Shown piece by piece: positions 36,704-45,725 of a stretch of DNA of 64,000 bases. The translations under genes were made by a program, and so were the position numbers. The stretch spans positions 1 to 64,000 of the forward strand of contig NZ_NTFY01000086.1 in the NCBI RefSeq assembly GCF_002289565.1, in the 5' to 3' direction. Under the pieces are notes generated by a model, which saw only the letters and a program-made list of their open reading frames with translations, did not search any database and was not told the origin of the DNA. Numbering within the stretch: the stretch's first letter is position 1; every line of letters begins with the position of its first letter. This DNA is from Rhodopirellula sp. SM50. GTDB taxonomy: Bacteria > Planctomycetota > Planctomycetia > Pirellulales > Pirellulaceae.

Positions 36704-36925
36704 GGTAATGTCCTACGTTAACGAGGGAAGAAAAATGTGAGCGACCCGATCGCTCATCAGGGTGGCGTGACATCCAAGCAATCACCATGCCGCTCAAGCC
36801 TTTTTGGTGAGTTTCTGTTTAGTCTTAACGCATCAACGTTGGTACATCCGCGATGAATCGTGTCGGGTTCGGACGCATTGATCCGAGGTATAGATCAGCG
36901 CCCGTTGCCATCGAAACCGTGCTGC

Positions 36926-38134
36926 CTAGACCGCTTCGGCAATCGGCTCGTCTTCCTTCAGCGGCTCACACGGTTGCCCGGGCAAACACGGGTCTTCGCC
37001 TAAGACGACCGCAAGCGGGTAGGTCACGTTAAAACTGGCGAAGACCTGGCGCATCACGATCAGCAAGGGAACCGACAGAAAAATCCCCGGTATGCCCCAC
37101 ATGAATCCCCAAAACGCGACGGCGACCAAGACCACCAACGAACCGACCTTGAGTGACTTGCCTAAGATCGCTGGAGTCACAAACTGACCTTCGACAGCGG
37201 TCGTGATCCAAAAACTTGCTGCCATCAAAGCCGCCCGGGAAAAAGAGTCAAAAGCCGTTCCCGCTGCAACAAAAACGACCAGGGTGCCCGCTATCGGACC
37301 GAGGTACGGAACAAAGTTGAACAACATCGCCATCGCTCCCCAAAGATACGGAGTCGGCATACCGACGATCCACATCACCAGGGTAACAGCGAGCCCCAGC
37401 CCAAGGTTGATCAGCGTAATCTGACCGAGGTAACGGCCGACGCTTTCTTGAATCTCGCCAACCGTTTCTAACACCTGATCGCGCTTTTCTTGGTCCTGCA
37501 ACACCATCAATACTCGGTTGAGAACGTCATCGCCGTTGCACAACATAAAGAACGTCAGCACACCGATCGCCGCGACGAACGCCAAGACGTGACCGGTCTT
37601 GTTGATCAGATATTCCGGGTCCACAATGCTGGGTTTCTCCACCGAAACGGTGACTTCAGCGGACTCCCCCTGCAAACCCGACGTCGCCGTGTCGAGCTGT
37701 TCTTCCGCGCGATCCACCGTCGTCAGGGGTTCGGCCACCTGGTCAAATTTCTCACGCAACCTGGTGACACTCTCGGGTGCATCGGCGAGCCAGGTTTGAA
37801 GTGGCGTGTAGAGTAGAATTGCCGCCAAGGCGACGACTGAAAAGAACACCAGAATCACCGTCGCAGACGCAACCGTCTGGCTCAATCCGATACGACACAA
37901 ACGCACCACGCCCGGGCGCAGCGTCAGATAGGCGACCAACGAAATCGTCAGCGGCACCAACAAGCTGCTTGCAACATAGATCGCGCCCAAGACCAGGATG
38001 ACTGCGATGCAGATGACCCACGGTGAATGAGAAGTGGGGGCTGGTGCCCGCCCTAGCCGATAGCGATTGGAACTGACCTCATAACGGGGCAACCGTGACT
38101 CCGCAGCCCGATCTTGTCGTTGGGCGTCTTTCAT
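36926..38134 (-). CDS. AI-2E family transporter (PerM-like)
   Basis: A membrane protein of about 402 residues. The N-terminal pair of hydrophobic segments (WVICIAVILVLGAIYVASSL, LVPLTISLVAYLTL) is followed by a third and a soluble segment of about 140 residues. The conserved C-terminal half has QITLINLGLGLAVTLVMWIV, GMPTPYLWGAMAMLFNFVPY, LGPIAGTLVVF and WGIPGIFLSVPLLIVMR, typical of the family. Members export autoinducer-2 in some species and Na+ in others; the substrate here is unknown. I chose ATG 38134 (MKDAQRQDRAA) with GGAG upstream; the frame is open to 38320. Confidence 0.88.
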   Translation of the reverse strand: MKDAQRQDRAAESRLPRYEVSSNRYRLGRAPAPTSHSPWVICIAVILVLGAIYVASSLLVPLTISLVAYLTLRPGVVRLCRIGLSQTVASATVILVFFSVVALAAILLYTPLQTWLADAPESVTRLREKFDQVAEPLTTVDRAEEQLDTATSGLQGESAEVTVSVEKPSIVDPEYLINKTGHVLAFVAAIGVLTFFMLCNGDDVLNRVLMVLQDQEKRDQVLETVGEIQESVGRYLGQITLINLGLGLAVTLVMWIVGMPTPYLWGAMAMLFNFVPYLGPIAGTLVVFVAAGTAFDSFSRAALMAASFWITTAVEGQFVTPAILGKSLKVGSLVVLVAVAFWGFMWGIPGIFLSVPLLIVMRQVFASFNVTYPLAVVLGEDPCLPGQPCEPLKEDEPIAEAV

Positions 38135-38684
38135 TCGACCGGCTCCATCGAATCCCATTTCACTCCCTTGGCCGTCACAGTGACGAGACGCAACGATGGT
38201 TTCGACGATCGGCGTTTTTGCGGTATCGGACTCATCGTGTTCCCTCATCTCATGGATCGGCATGTTCGTCGGGCTTCGGATGCCGACGGGAGTCTCGCTG
38301 CGTCCACCCGGAGATTGCAAACGATGTGCCGCGGGGTGCCCCGGGATTTTTGTCGCGATGCAAACGCTCAGAGCTGACGCAAAGTCAGTGGATGATTGAG
38401 AGCTTGTCCAATGGCTCCGATCGTAGCCAGCCGATCGCGGAACCCTGGCAGACCGATCGATGAAGGACAGCGTCTACGCAGCGCGGATGTTCAAAACCAA
38501 CGCAACGTCGGTGCAACTTCCGTCATCGTGATCGCTATCGAACCAGTCGACCGATGGTCTTGACGAGGCAACGCCGTTTGGCACACCGCTTGCGACAATT
38601 CCTACCGACTCGAACAGAACGCTGTCTCTCGGAACGTGCCGAAGCGTCGGCGACTTTGAAACTCGATTCCCAATAGGAACGACG
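38135..38684. other. Intergenic region with sigma-54 promoter
   Basis: The upstream region of two divergent genes. Apart from the sigma-54 site at 38579 no gene or element is visible. An enhancer-binding protein site would be expected 80-200 bp upstream of that promoter but I could not identify one. Confidence 0.55.
38579..38594 (+). promoter_or_regulatory. Sigma-54 (RpoN) promoter
   Basis: TGGCACACCGCTTGC has the invariant GG (-24) and GC (-12) at the right spacing and matches the consensus TGGCACRN4TTGC at every fixed base. It lies about 90 bp before the small lipoprotein gene. The same motif, TTGGCACACC-TTGCG with one changed base, precedes the operon at 39388. Confidence 0.82.
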
Positions 38685-39017
38685 ATGAAAACCTTATTGA
38701 CAATGCTGACCGCTGCCATCGGATTGACGTTTGTCGGCTGCGACGACTCCGTCTATGACGAGCGAGCCGAACAGGTGCGAGACACCTCTCAAGACGTCGC
38801 CGCGGAGGTTCGCGACACTTATGACGCTGCGGCCGAAAACGTCGAAAACCGGTACGAATCGGCACGACCGTCTCTTGAGGAATCCGCTGACCAACGAGCC
38901 GAAGAACTCGAAGATCGCGGCGAGACCATTGCGGACCGCGTGGAAGACGCCGGTGAACGCCGTGCTGACAATCTCGAAGAACTTGATGACGAAGACGTCG
39001 TCACCGAAATCGAGTAA
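38685..39017 (+). CDS. Small acidic helical lipoprotein
   Basis: A 110-residue protein. The signal MKTLLTMLTAAIGLTFVGC ends in a clear lipobox, so the mature protein is lipid-anchored. The mature part is strongly charged and helical with heptad-like patterns (RAEQVRDTSQDVAAEVRDTY, RAEELEDRGETIADRVEDAG). AGGAACG precedes the ATG. A sigma-54 promoter lies upstream and a terminator at 39091 downstream, so it is a single-gene unit under the same sigma factor as the following operon. Function unknown; the layout recalls envelope-stress lipoproteins. Confidence 0.85.
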   Translation: MKTLLTMLTAAIGLTFVGCDDSVYDERAEQVRDTSQDVAAEVRDTYDAAAENVENRYESARPSLEESADQRAEELEDRGETIADRVEDAGERRADNLEELDDEDVVTEIE

Positions 39018-39090
39018 ATCCGTCGACAGTTGAGATAAGAAACAGATGCCTTGCTGCGGACCTCCGCCGAGGCTTGACGACAATGATTGA

Positions 39091-39121
39091 ACAGCCGGCA
39101 ATTTTGCCGGCTGTTTTTTTG
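39091..39121 (+). terminator. Rho-independent terminator
   Basis: ACAGCCGGCA-ATTT-TGCCGGCTGT followed by a run of T. It closes the small lipoprotein transcript. Confidence 0.95.
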
Positions 39122-39324
39122 TTTCGACGGCCGCACTCTTGTCGACTCGGTGGATGCGTTTGACTCGTCGCGGTGCTTTGAATTGCAAGGCTCAATCGGC
39201 ACCGTTGCGAACGTCGCTCGTGCACGGATCGCCCCTGCACCCGTTTGACCACGTTGAACGATAGCCCCTCACCGACTGTGGTGTATCAGTCCAGAACACG
39301 GCGTCACGCCTCTCACAGAAGCGT

Positions 39325-39340
39325 TGGCACACCACTTGCG
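39325..39340 (+). promoter_or_regulatory. Sigma-54 (RpoN) promoter
   Basis: TGGCACACCACTTGC matches the fixed bases of the RpoN consensus with exact spacing, 48 bp before the ATG at 39388. It differs from the site at 38579 by one base over 15. Confidence 0.82.
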
Positions 39341-39387
39341 AGTTATTCATGTAACTCACCCCACTACTCGCATGAAGGAGTTTGAGA

Positions 39388-40095
39388 ATGATTCAAACCA
39401 CCAAAGGCGTGACCAGCGGAAATCCGGATGCGACGGTCGCACCTGATAACGCGGCACCCCAACAGAAACACCAGGGCGCGGACTACGCCAAACAAAGGGC
39501 GTCGGAAGTTTCCGCGACCGCGAAGCAGGCCGCATCGGCCAAGCAAGAGGAGCTCAAGCGGCAAGCTGCTGAGGTGGCCGACGCCGCCAGACAAAAGGCG
39601 AGCGAAGCTGCTGAGCAAGCAAAGCAATCCGGTGCTCAGTATGCGCGAGAAAAAAAGACGCGACTCGCAGAAGAGATCGGAGTCTTCAGCGGTGCGATCC
39701 GCAAGGCTTCCGGAAAGTTGCACGACGAGCAACATGATTCGATCGCGAGCTACGTCGACGCAGGCGCCGGGCAACTGGACCAATTTCGTCAATCACTCGA
39801 ATCGAAAGACATCGGAGAGATCGTCGACGACGTTCAAGACTTCGCGCGGCGTCGGCCCGAGATCGTCTACGGCGGGCTGTTCGTTGCCGGCTTGGCCGCC
39901 ATGCGTTTTCTAAAGGCGTCCAAACCCGCCCGCCAGCGAAAGGTCAATCCTCACGATCTGTCGCACCACGACAATCGACCACCTGCGGCGTTCGGCCATG
40001 CCCCCTCGAGCCATCCCCAACCGCCCCGGCCCCAGTCGTCGGTCGATCACCAGGGGCACACCACGTTCGACCAAATGGGAGGACCCACGTCATGA
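39388..40095 (+). CDS. Ala-rich coiled-coil protein with C-terminal membrane anchor
   Basis: A 235-residue protein, MIQTTKGVTSGNPDATVAP onward, with GAAGGAG well placed before the ATG. Residues 25-115 are a long Ala/Lys/Gln/Glu amphipathic helix region resembling apolipoprotein/LEA-like repeats. Near residue 165, RRPEIVYGGLFVAGLAAMRF matches the C-terminal anchor of DUF883/ElaB-YqjD proteins. A His/Pro-rich tail follows. It is the first gene of a three-gene operon; the next start overlaps its stop by 4 bp. A role in membrane-linked stress response is inferred from the operon's similarity to yqjD-yqjE. Confidence 0.82.
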   Translation: MIQTTKGVTSGNPDATVAPDNAAPQQKHQGADYAKQRASEVSATAKQAASAKQEELKRQAAEVADAARQKASEAAEQAKQSGAQYAREKKTRLAEEIGVFSGAIRKASGKLHDEQHDSIASYVDAGAGQLDQFRQSLESKDIGEIVDDVQDFARRRPEIVYGGLFVAGLAAMRFLKASKPARQRKVNPHDLSHHDNRPPAAFGHAPSSHPQPPRPQSSVDHQGHTTFDQMGGPTS

Positions 40096-40550
40096 GTACC
40101 GGATACCAAACCAACGGAACGAACCGTGTCGCTGATTCCGATATCAACGACCCTCGTTCGCTGAGCGACCTGATCAAAGAACTTCGCGACGAGTCCGTCG
40201 CGTTGGTCCGCGAAGAAGTCGCACTCGCGAAAACGGAGATGAGCGAAAAGGCAAGCGTTGTCGGGCGAAACTCGGCCTTGCTGATCGTAGGCGGTGCTGT
40301 CGCGCACCTCGGACTCATCTTTCTCTTACTCGCCGTCTCGTACGGTTTATACGTCGCGATCGGGTTGGCGGGACTACCGGTTCATGCCTTGTGGATCGCT
40401 CCGTTGATCGTCGGACTTGTTGTCGGCGGCATCGGGCTGGCAATGTTTGCTAAAGCAAAAGAGACACTGGCCAACTTCTCACCGATGCCCGAACGAACGA
40501 AACAATCTTTGAAGGAGGACAAGCAATGGCTACAAGCCAAAACCAAGTGA
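40092..40550 (+). CDS. Holin-superfamily / YqjE-like membrane protein (DUF1469 type)
   Basis: A 152-residue protein. The soluble N-terminus includes SLSDLIKELRDESVALVREE and VALAKTEMSEKA, the typical opening of the Phage_holin_3_6/YqjE family. Two membrane segments (ALLIVGGAVAHLGLIFLLLA, LWIAPLIVGLVVGGIGLAMF) and a basic tail follow. Despite the family name it is a chromosomal protein, not phage. The ATG overlaps the upstream TGA, and its own end overlaps the next gene by 25 bp, so the operon is translationally coupled. Confidence 0.9.
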   Translation: MSTGYQTNGTNRVADSDINDPRSLSDLIKELRDESVALVREEVALAKTEMSEKASVVGRNSALLIVGGAVAHLGLIFLLLAVSYGLYVAIGLAGLPVHALWIAPLIVGLVVGGIGLAMFAKAKETLANFSPMPERTKQSLKEDKQWLQAKTK

Positions 40551-41959
40551 ACAAGAATGGTCACCACGACAACAGGACTCACGTCAACCGCGTCCCCCCG
40601 ACCGACGACCTTGAACATCGCGATAGCGGTGAAATCAAGCAACGGATCGATCAGACACGCGGTGCAATGGATGAAACGCTCGATGAACTTGGCGAACGGT
40701 TAAACCCCCGCAATCTCCTCGATGACGTCATCTCCATTTTCCGCAGCCCCCAGACGCGTGATACTGCTAAACGTGCAGGTGATGCCGCGAGCGACTTTGC
40801 CGGTAATCTCACTCGACAGGTCAGTGAAAACCCGATCGGTGCGACCCTTGTCGGCGCCGGGTTGGCTTGGCTCGCGCTGGGCAGTCGTCGTGACACGACG
40901 GACCACGACCCATTTCCGTCGACGCGTCGCGGTGATCGGTACATCGACGATGATGCCGAAATGATCGACTTCGACGAGCAACCGTACTACACCGAAGACG
41001 ATCTGTTGCTCGACCCCCGTTACGACGGCAGTCGGCATCAAGCGGAGATCATCGTTCCGGAAAGTTTCGACGACGATGAGAGTTCTCAGAGCATGTTGCG
41101 AAAGGCCGGCGATCAAGTGTCGTCTGCCGCATCCACCGCTGGCGATACTCTCGGCTCCACCTGGGAATCGACCAAGGCGGGAGCCTCCTCGGCCGCCGAC
41201 TCCGCGTCGGACGCCGCCAGCAATGCCGGCAATGCGGTCAGCGCAGCGGCGTCTTCGGTCGTCGACGGTGCCAAATCCGCCGCAGCGTCGGTAGGCGAAG
41301 CAGTTTCGTCGGCAACAGCGTCGACCAGCGAAGCATCCCGCCGCGCGTACTTGCGTAGCCGTGCCGCCGCACGCGATGCGGCTCGCGCGACTCGACGGGT
41401 CGGGCGACAGTCAGGACGACACCTCTCCAACGCGACCTCCCAGACCGGAGACCAAGTCGCACAGGTGTACGATCGAACCGCCCGCCGGGTTCAACGTGCC
41501 CATGACGAGACGCCGTTGGCGCTGGGATTGGGAGTCCTCGCGCTCGGTGCAATTGCCGGCGCCCTGATTCCACGAACCCGTCGCGAAGATGAGTGGATGG
41601 GCGAACAGTCCGACGCGATGATGCGTGAGGCTCAACGCCAAGCCGAACGGGCAGTCGATCGCGGTCAAGAGGCCGTCGAAAACACAGTGGAAGCCGCCAA
41701 GCAATCCGCGCAGTCGCAAGGATTGACCGGGGATAGCCTCGCCGAACGAGCAACGCGCGTCGTTGAGAAGGCGTCCGAGTCGATCCGAGACGCCGCCAAG
41801 GAAGAAGGGTTGCACCCAGAGCAACTGAAAGACGATGCCGAGACGGTGGCGGAAGACGCCAAGCAACAGGCGATGACGGAAGGGGAGGATGCCAAGCAGG
41901 CCGCCAAGGCTGAAGTCGAAAAGGTAGACAAGGATGCCAAGCAGGCGATCGACAGTTAG
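40526..41959 (+). CDS. DUF3618 protein with long Ala/Ser coiled coil
   Basis: A 477-residue protein. Near residue 32, SGEIKQRIDQTRGAMDETLD followed by ELGERLNPRNLLDD is the DUF3618 signature, with a membrane-like segment soon after (ENPIGATLVGAGLAWLALG). The middle has long Ala/Ser-rich helical stretches (AASTAGDTLGSTWESTKAGA and following). A second hydrophobic segment (ALGLGVLALGAIAGALIPRT) lies near residue 340 and a charged helical tail rich in Lys, Glu and Ala ends it. GAAGGAGG precedes the ATG inside the previous gene. It is the last gene of the sigma-54 operon; a strong terminator follows. Ribosome or membrane tethering as for YqjD is only an analogy. Confidence 0.88.
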   Translation: MATSQNQVNKNGHHDNRTHVNRVPPTDDLEHRDSGEIKQRIDQTRGAMDETLDELGERLNPRNLLDDVISIFRSPQTRDTAKRAGDAASDFAGNLTRQVSENPIGATLVGAGLAWLALGSRRDTTDHDPFPSTRRGDRYIDDDAEMIDFDEQPYYTEDDLLLDPRYDGSRHQAEIIVPESFDDDESSQSMLRKAGDQVSSAASTAGDTLGSTWESTKAGASSAADSASDAASNAGNAVSAAASSVVDGAKSAAASVGEAVSSATASTSEASRRAYLRSRAAARDAARATRRVGRQSGRHLSNATSQTGDQVAQVYDRTARRVQRAHDETPLALGLGVLALGAIAGALIPRTRREDEWMGEQSDAMMREAQRQAERAVDRGQEAVENTVEAAKQSAQSQGLTGDSLAERATRVVEKASESIRDAAKEEGLHPEQLKDDAETVAEDAKQQAMTEGEDAKQAAKAEVEKVDKDAKQAIDS

Positions 41960-42001
41960 ACCGCCGGCGGCATCCGCGACAACGATCCCAGCGAATGAAA
42001 A

Positions 42002-42043
42002 CAGCCAGCGCGCGACCCACGTCGTTCGCTGGCTGATTTTTTT
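42002..42043 (+). terminator. Rho-independent terminator
   Basis: CAGCCAGCG pairs with CGCTGGCTG and is followed by a T run; it ends the three-gene operon. Confidence 0.92.
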
Positions 42044-42782
42044 CGTAGGCCGGGTGAATACAAGAGACGGCGATTCAATGACTAAACAACGCACGAAAAA
42101 TAAGTGGGATAGGCTTCCAGCCTGTCGATGCTGAAATGACAGGCTGGAAGCCTATCCCACTTCAAGAGATCCGACACTTCTATTCCGCTCATTGCTAAGC
42201 GGAACAATGCGCCGCGACGCGTGAGCCGCCGCGGCTCCTCGGTGTGTCTTCACGCAGCGGTTCCGGCCATTGAGCCGTTGATAATGTCCATCGTCTGCGT
42301 CAGCGTTCGGCGATTGCATGATCGATCACCCTGTAATGTTCATCACTCGATAGAGATGACCGATTCTATTTTGCGACAGCCTAGAAATGAATTGCGACGC
42401 GGAAGACACGCTGTTGACTGGACACTTTTGTTGGACGCTTTGAAAGACTCCGAATCGCAAAATGAAAAGCCGATAATTTTCTCATTACCGGGTTGTGATT
42501 CCGGGCCTGTATCAATCTGTAGCGGTACCAGATTCGCCTTACTGGCATTTCGCTCGATTGGGGGTGGCAGCTTACTGCTTGCTTGGTGAATCACCATCTG
42601 ATTAGTCTTCTGCGGCTAGCTCTTTCACGATCGAGAGACCCCACAACTGCTCGGGTAGGCGGTTCCCGCGGGCAGAGGCTTTTTCGATTCCTTGTCACTG
42701 TAGCTGGCCATTTGCATCTTGTTTTTTAGTCTTTTTCCCAAAAAGCTTTCGGTCAGAAATTGATCGAAAGGAGAGGATCCGC
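42044..42782. other. Long intergenic region before DUF1559 gene
   Basis: No gene I can support. The family C repeat occupies 42103-42179. The 600 bp up to the DUF1559 start is less GC-rich than its surroundings and has only short open frames with no family resemblance. Confidence 0.55.
42103..42179. repeat. Family C palindromic repeat with conserved tail
   Basis: Same palindrome, loop (GATGCTGAAAT) and tail as at 20283. The upstream CGCACGAAAA and the downstream TCTATTCCG are also shared with 34658. Confidence 0.9.
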
Positions 42783-44018
42783 ATGAAGGTCAGAACACTG
42801 AACCGTGGTTTCACACTTGTCGAGTTATTGGTGGTGATCGCCATCATTGGCATCCTTGTCGGTTTGTTGCTTCCCGCTGTTCAAGCCGCTCGAGAGGCGG
42901 CCAGGCGAATGAGTTGCAGCAACAACTTCCGGCAGATCGGACTGGCCATTCATAATTACCACTCGGCGTACAAGCAGCTGCCTCCGCATGGAGGAGGCAC
43001 CAAGGGTCCGCATGCCGGGCGTGCGGCGAGCGATGTTCGCGGCAACAACCGGATCGAGTTGTCCGCACTGGTCGGATTAACCGCCTTCTTCGAACAACAG
43101 GGACTCTGGGATCAGATCAGAAACCCATTCCAAACCGTTGACTCGTCCGGAAACACGAAGACCTACAACCCGATGGGTCCCTGGCCAGGCATGCCGTTGT
43201 CCGCCCATTTGTCGCAGGGCAACTACGATCCTTGGCTGACCGAAATTCCGACGCTGCGATGCCCGAGTGATCCGGGTGTTGGACTTCCAGCCTCCGGCCG
43301 AACGAACTACGCGTTGTGCACGGGCGATTCCTGTGACACCGGGTATGGCGGCGCGTTGAACCGATTGACCGGAATTCGACAGTCTGGTGGAACGCCACCG
43401 ATGTATCAGCGCGTTCAAGCGTCACAGCGGGGCGCGTTCGCCGTCCAACTTGATTCCAAATTCAGAGATATCCTGGACGGACTTTCCAACACGATCTTTA
43501 TGGGCGAGATCGCGACGGACCTCGGCGATCGAGATTCCAGAACCCATCTGCTCGACTCTTCCATCAACATTCTGAACATGGGAGGCAACATCCACTGTCG
43601 ACAAAGTCTTGACCCGGATCGCCCGCAATTCTGGTCGAGCACGCCTGCCCCCAACCGGTTGGCCGGCAGCGCCGAAGAAAAACGCGGGTTCAAGTGGTCG
43701 TCGCTGCTGCCGCTGTACACGCAAATGCTGACGATTTTGCCGCCCAATTCCGAACTGTGTGGCAATTCCAACGCCGTGTCGATCGTCGTCGCCCCACCGA
43801 GCAGTCGCCACCAAGGCGGATGCCACGTGTTGATGGGCGACGGTGCGGTCACCTTCGTGACCGATTCCATCGAAGCGGGAGATGTCAGCCGGGGCCAAGT
43901 GGGGATCCATGCACAACACACCGATCCCGATTCTGTGCCCGGCATCGAGAGCCCTTACGGTCTGTGGGGAGCACTCGGAACGCGAGCTTCAGGTGAAGTC
44001 CTCAAAGACTTCCCATGA
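42783..44018 (+). CDS. DUF1559 domain protein with prepilin-type N-terminus
   Basis: A 411-residue protein of a family greatly expanded in planctomycetes. The N-terminus [20 protein letters not shown] is a type IV pilin-like methylation/cleavage motif, so it should be processed by a prepilin peptidase and assembled or anchored through the hydrophobic helix. [20 protein letters not shown] is the conserved start of DUF1559. Near the C-terminus, [20 protein letters not shown] is the H-x-G-G-...-DG signature. AAAGGAGAGG precedes the ATG. A small lipoprotein gene follows on the same strand, a pairing common in the phylum. Function unknown, probably envelope or secretion related. Confidence 0.95.
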   Translation: MKVRTLNRGFTLVELLVVIAIIGILVGLLLPAVQAAREAARRMSCSNNFRQIGLAIHNYHSAYKQLPPHGGGTKGPHAGRAASDVRGNNRIELSALVGLTAFFEQQGLWDQIRNPFQTVDSSGNTKTYNPMGPWPGMPLSAHLSQGNYDPWLTEIPTLRCPSDPGVGLPASGRTNYALCTGDSCDTGYGGALNRLTGIRQSGGTPPMYQRVQASQRGAFAVQLDSKFRDILDGLSNTIFMGEIATDLGDRDSRTHLLDSSINILNMGGNIHCRQSLDPDRPQFWSSTPAPNRLAGSAEEKRGFKWSSLLPLYTQMLTILPPNSELCGNSNAVSIVVAPPSSRHQGGCHVLMGDGAVTFVTDSIEAGDVSRGQVGIHAQHTDPDSVPGIESPYGLWGALGTRASGEVLKDFP

Positions 44019-44056
44019 TCCACGCTGTCCCATCGCAAACCACTTACCACTTCCTA

Positions 44057-44269
44057 ATGAGAATGATTTCAACCATGTCATCAACCATCAAACTCCTCTC
44101 GGTGCTGTTGTGCGCCTGCTGCATTTTCGGATGCAGCGAAAAGGCTCCAACGGTCTCAACCAACTCGAACGAGATTGAAGCCTTCCTAGCCGACAATCCA
44201 GAATTGGACATCAGCATGGAAGAGCTGGATGCGCAACCGGAACCGGGGGCGGGCGCGGAGGGCGAGTAG
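44057..44269 (+). CDS. Small lipoprotein next to DUF1559 gene
   Basis: A protein of about 70 residues with signal MSSTIKLLSVLLCACCIFGC and lipobox IFGC, then a short acidic mature part (EIEAFLADNPELDISMEELD). Three in-frame ATGs (44057, 44063, 44075) are possible starts; the signal peptide works with any. It lies 39 bp after the DUF1559 gene and is probably co-transcribed. No function known. Confidence 0.8.
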   Translation: MRMISTMSSTIKLLSVLLCACCIFGCSEKAPTVSTNSNEIEAFLADNPELDISMEELDAQPEPGAGAEGE

Positions 44270-44309
44270 CAGCCGCGGTGAGGGTATCGCAGGAAAGCAC
44301 AGCACCGTT

Positions 44310-44444
44310 GCTAAATGGATCGCTAAATGGATCGCGACCTGGCAAGACTGGGTCGTCTTGCAAAAAACCAACGGTGAGCCAATCAAAGCGAGCCTGAACC
44401 AGCTACACGACGAAGACCGCCAATGGGCCGAGACGGCAAACTGA
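44310..44444 (+). pseudogene. SHD1-like fragment
   Basis: The translation ending WVVLQKTNGEPIKASLNQLH plus DEDRQWAETAN resembles the SHD1 domain of planctomycete proteins (V.L.K.DG....PL..LS..D). It has no proper start of its own, and a perfect 12-bp tandem duplication (GCTAAATGGATC twice, 44310-44333) adds the repeated WIAKWIA just before it. Most likely the remnant of a longer gene; a very short real gene is possible. Confidence 0.45.
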
Positions 44445-44449
44445 ATGAA

Positions 44450-44477
44450 GCGAGGGGCGCCGCGGGGCCCCTCGCTG
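44450..44477. repeat. GC-rich hairpin
   Basis: AGCGAGGGG and CCCCTCGCT form a perfect 9-bp stem between convergent genes. A similar GGGGCGCCGCG-GGCCCCT segment lies near 62015. Confidence 0.7.
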
Positions 44478-44534
44478 TCACTTCCGGGCGTCCATCGACA
44501 ATCCCAAAAGCGATGTGGATTCCAGTTGCGACAC

Positions 44535-45722
44535 TCAGCGACTGCCTGCGACGGCTTGACCGATCGATTCGTACGGCGCCGGCGGTTGGTCGATTCGATA
44601 ACTGTCGGGGGAAAGCAACGGCAGAAGGATTTGAAGCTCTTCCGCGTCGATCAATCGATCGTCGACTTGGTGCGACAGCAATTGCATGGCGTCTGCCCTG
44701 GCGAAATAGTAGGCCGACAACGTTTGTGTGTATCGATAGCTTGCCAGCAGCACTGTCGTCAGGTAGAGCAGCAGCACCACCACACCGACACGAACGGCCA
44801 GCAGGGTTACCCAAGGTTGATTTGCCCAGTCGGACTGCGTTTGATTGACTTCCAGCAGCGCGTCCGAGATCCGCTTTTCGGCTTCCAATAACTGCTCCGT
44901 CGTGGCCAAGCGGTTTTTGGCTTCGTCGTCCAACTGGACGAACATTCGGTCCATCTCGCGTTTGGCATCCTCGTACAGCGGCTTCAACGGCAACAATTCT
45001 CCCTGCAACGTTCGAACCGCCTGTTCCTCATCGCCGCCGCCGATCGCCAGACTCAACTGCTCCAGCGACTTGGTCAAAAAGGGGAGATCGATTCCGCCTG
45101 TCCGCATCTGTTGACCGGCCAGCCGAAACACTTCGGCGGGAACCTTGGTCGCCGTCGTTCCCTCGATGGCGTGATACTGAAACGAATCGAAAGGATACCG
45201 CTTGTCGGTCGGCTCGGATGCCGACAATTCGCGACTGGCGTCGCGGGCCCACTGGATTCGCGGTCCATAGAAGGGACTTCCGGCCAGATCGGCTCCCGGT
45301 TGGTAGTTGCCTAATGTCATGTCCAGTTCGTGAAAGATCCCGTACAGGTTGTACAAGTCGCGGCCGCGCAGGTACGCCACCTCCGCCTCGGCTTCCTTCG
45401 TCAAGATCCCGCTTTTGACTTCACTCGCCTCGTCGACTTCGCGTTCGGCCGCAACCGCGTCGGTAAACTCGGTGGGCACTAGAAAGACGGCGATGCCACC
45501 GACGATAAACAGCAGGCTGAACGTGAGCATCCAGCCGGCGCGACGACCGAGCCGACGTCCCCGCTCGGCAAACTTGTCGGCGATCTGTTGTAAATGATCC
45601 GTTCGTTCGACTTGCTCGGAACGGTAGACCTCGCCGTAGTCGGGCGGACTTTTCCACTTCGATCGGATCGACCGGAACAGCTGGCCGATCGCGGCGGTGA
45701 TGCTAGGGGGTTGCTCTGACAT
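44535..45722 (-). CDS. Two-TM membrane protein of unknown function
   Basis: A 395-residue protein. The N-terminal 60 residues are basic and helical, then a membrane segment (MLTFSLLFIVGGIAVFLVPT). An extracytoplasmic helical region of about 200 residues follows, including EAEAEVAYLRGRDLYNLYGI. A second membrane segment (LLAVRVGVVVLLLYLTTVLL) lies near residue 315, then a cytoplasmic tail. The two-TM layout with a large outer domain resembles sensor proteins, but no kinase, GGDEF or HAMP part is visible. It may form a unit with the SHD1 protein transcribed just before it (gap 3 bp). Confidence 0.78.
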   Translation of the reverse strand: MSEQPPSITAAIGQLFRSIRSKWKSPPDYGEVYRSEQVERTDHLQQIADKFAERGRRLGRRAGWMLTFSLLFIVGGIAVFLVPTEFTDAVAAEREVDEASEVKSGILTKEAEAEVAYLRGRDLYNLYGIFHELDMTLGNYQPGADLAGSPFYGPRIQWARDASRELSASEPTDKRYPFDSFQYHAIEGTTATKVPAEVFRLAGQQMRTGGIDLPFLTKSLEQLSLAIGGGDEEQAVRTLQGELLPLKPLYEDAKREMDRMFVQLDDEAKNRLATTEQLLEAEKRISDALLEVNQTQSDWANQPWVTLLAVRVGVVVLLLYLTTVLLASYRYTQTLSAYYFARADAMQLLSHQVDDRLIDAEELQILLPLLSPDSYRIDQPPAPYESIGQAVAGSR

Positions 45723-45725
45723 CGA

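Larger units (their letters stand above)
39018..39387. other. Intergenic region with terminator and sigma-54 promoter
   Basis: No gene. It contains the terminator at 39091-39121, an inverted GTGCAC/CTGCAC pair near 39220-39240, and the sigma-54 promoter at 39325. The inverted pair might be an activator site but this is speculative. Confidence 0.6.

Noticed and set aside
40092-40550. Prophage signal from a holin-family protein
   Set aside because: No other phage gene is near; the family is common in chromosomal YqjE-like operons.
42221-42589. Possible small gene before the DUF1559 gene
   Set aside because: Frames on both strands are open over part of it, with no ribosome site, no domain and mixed composition.
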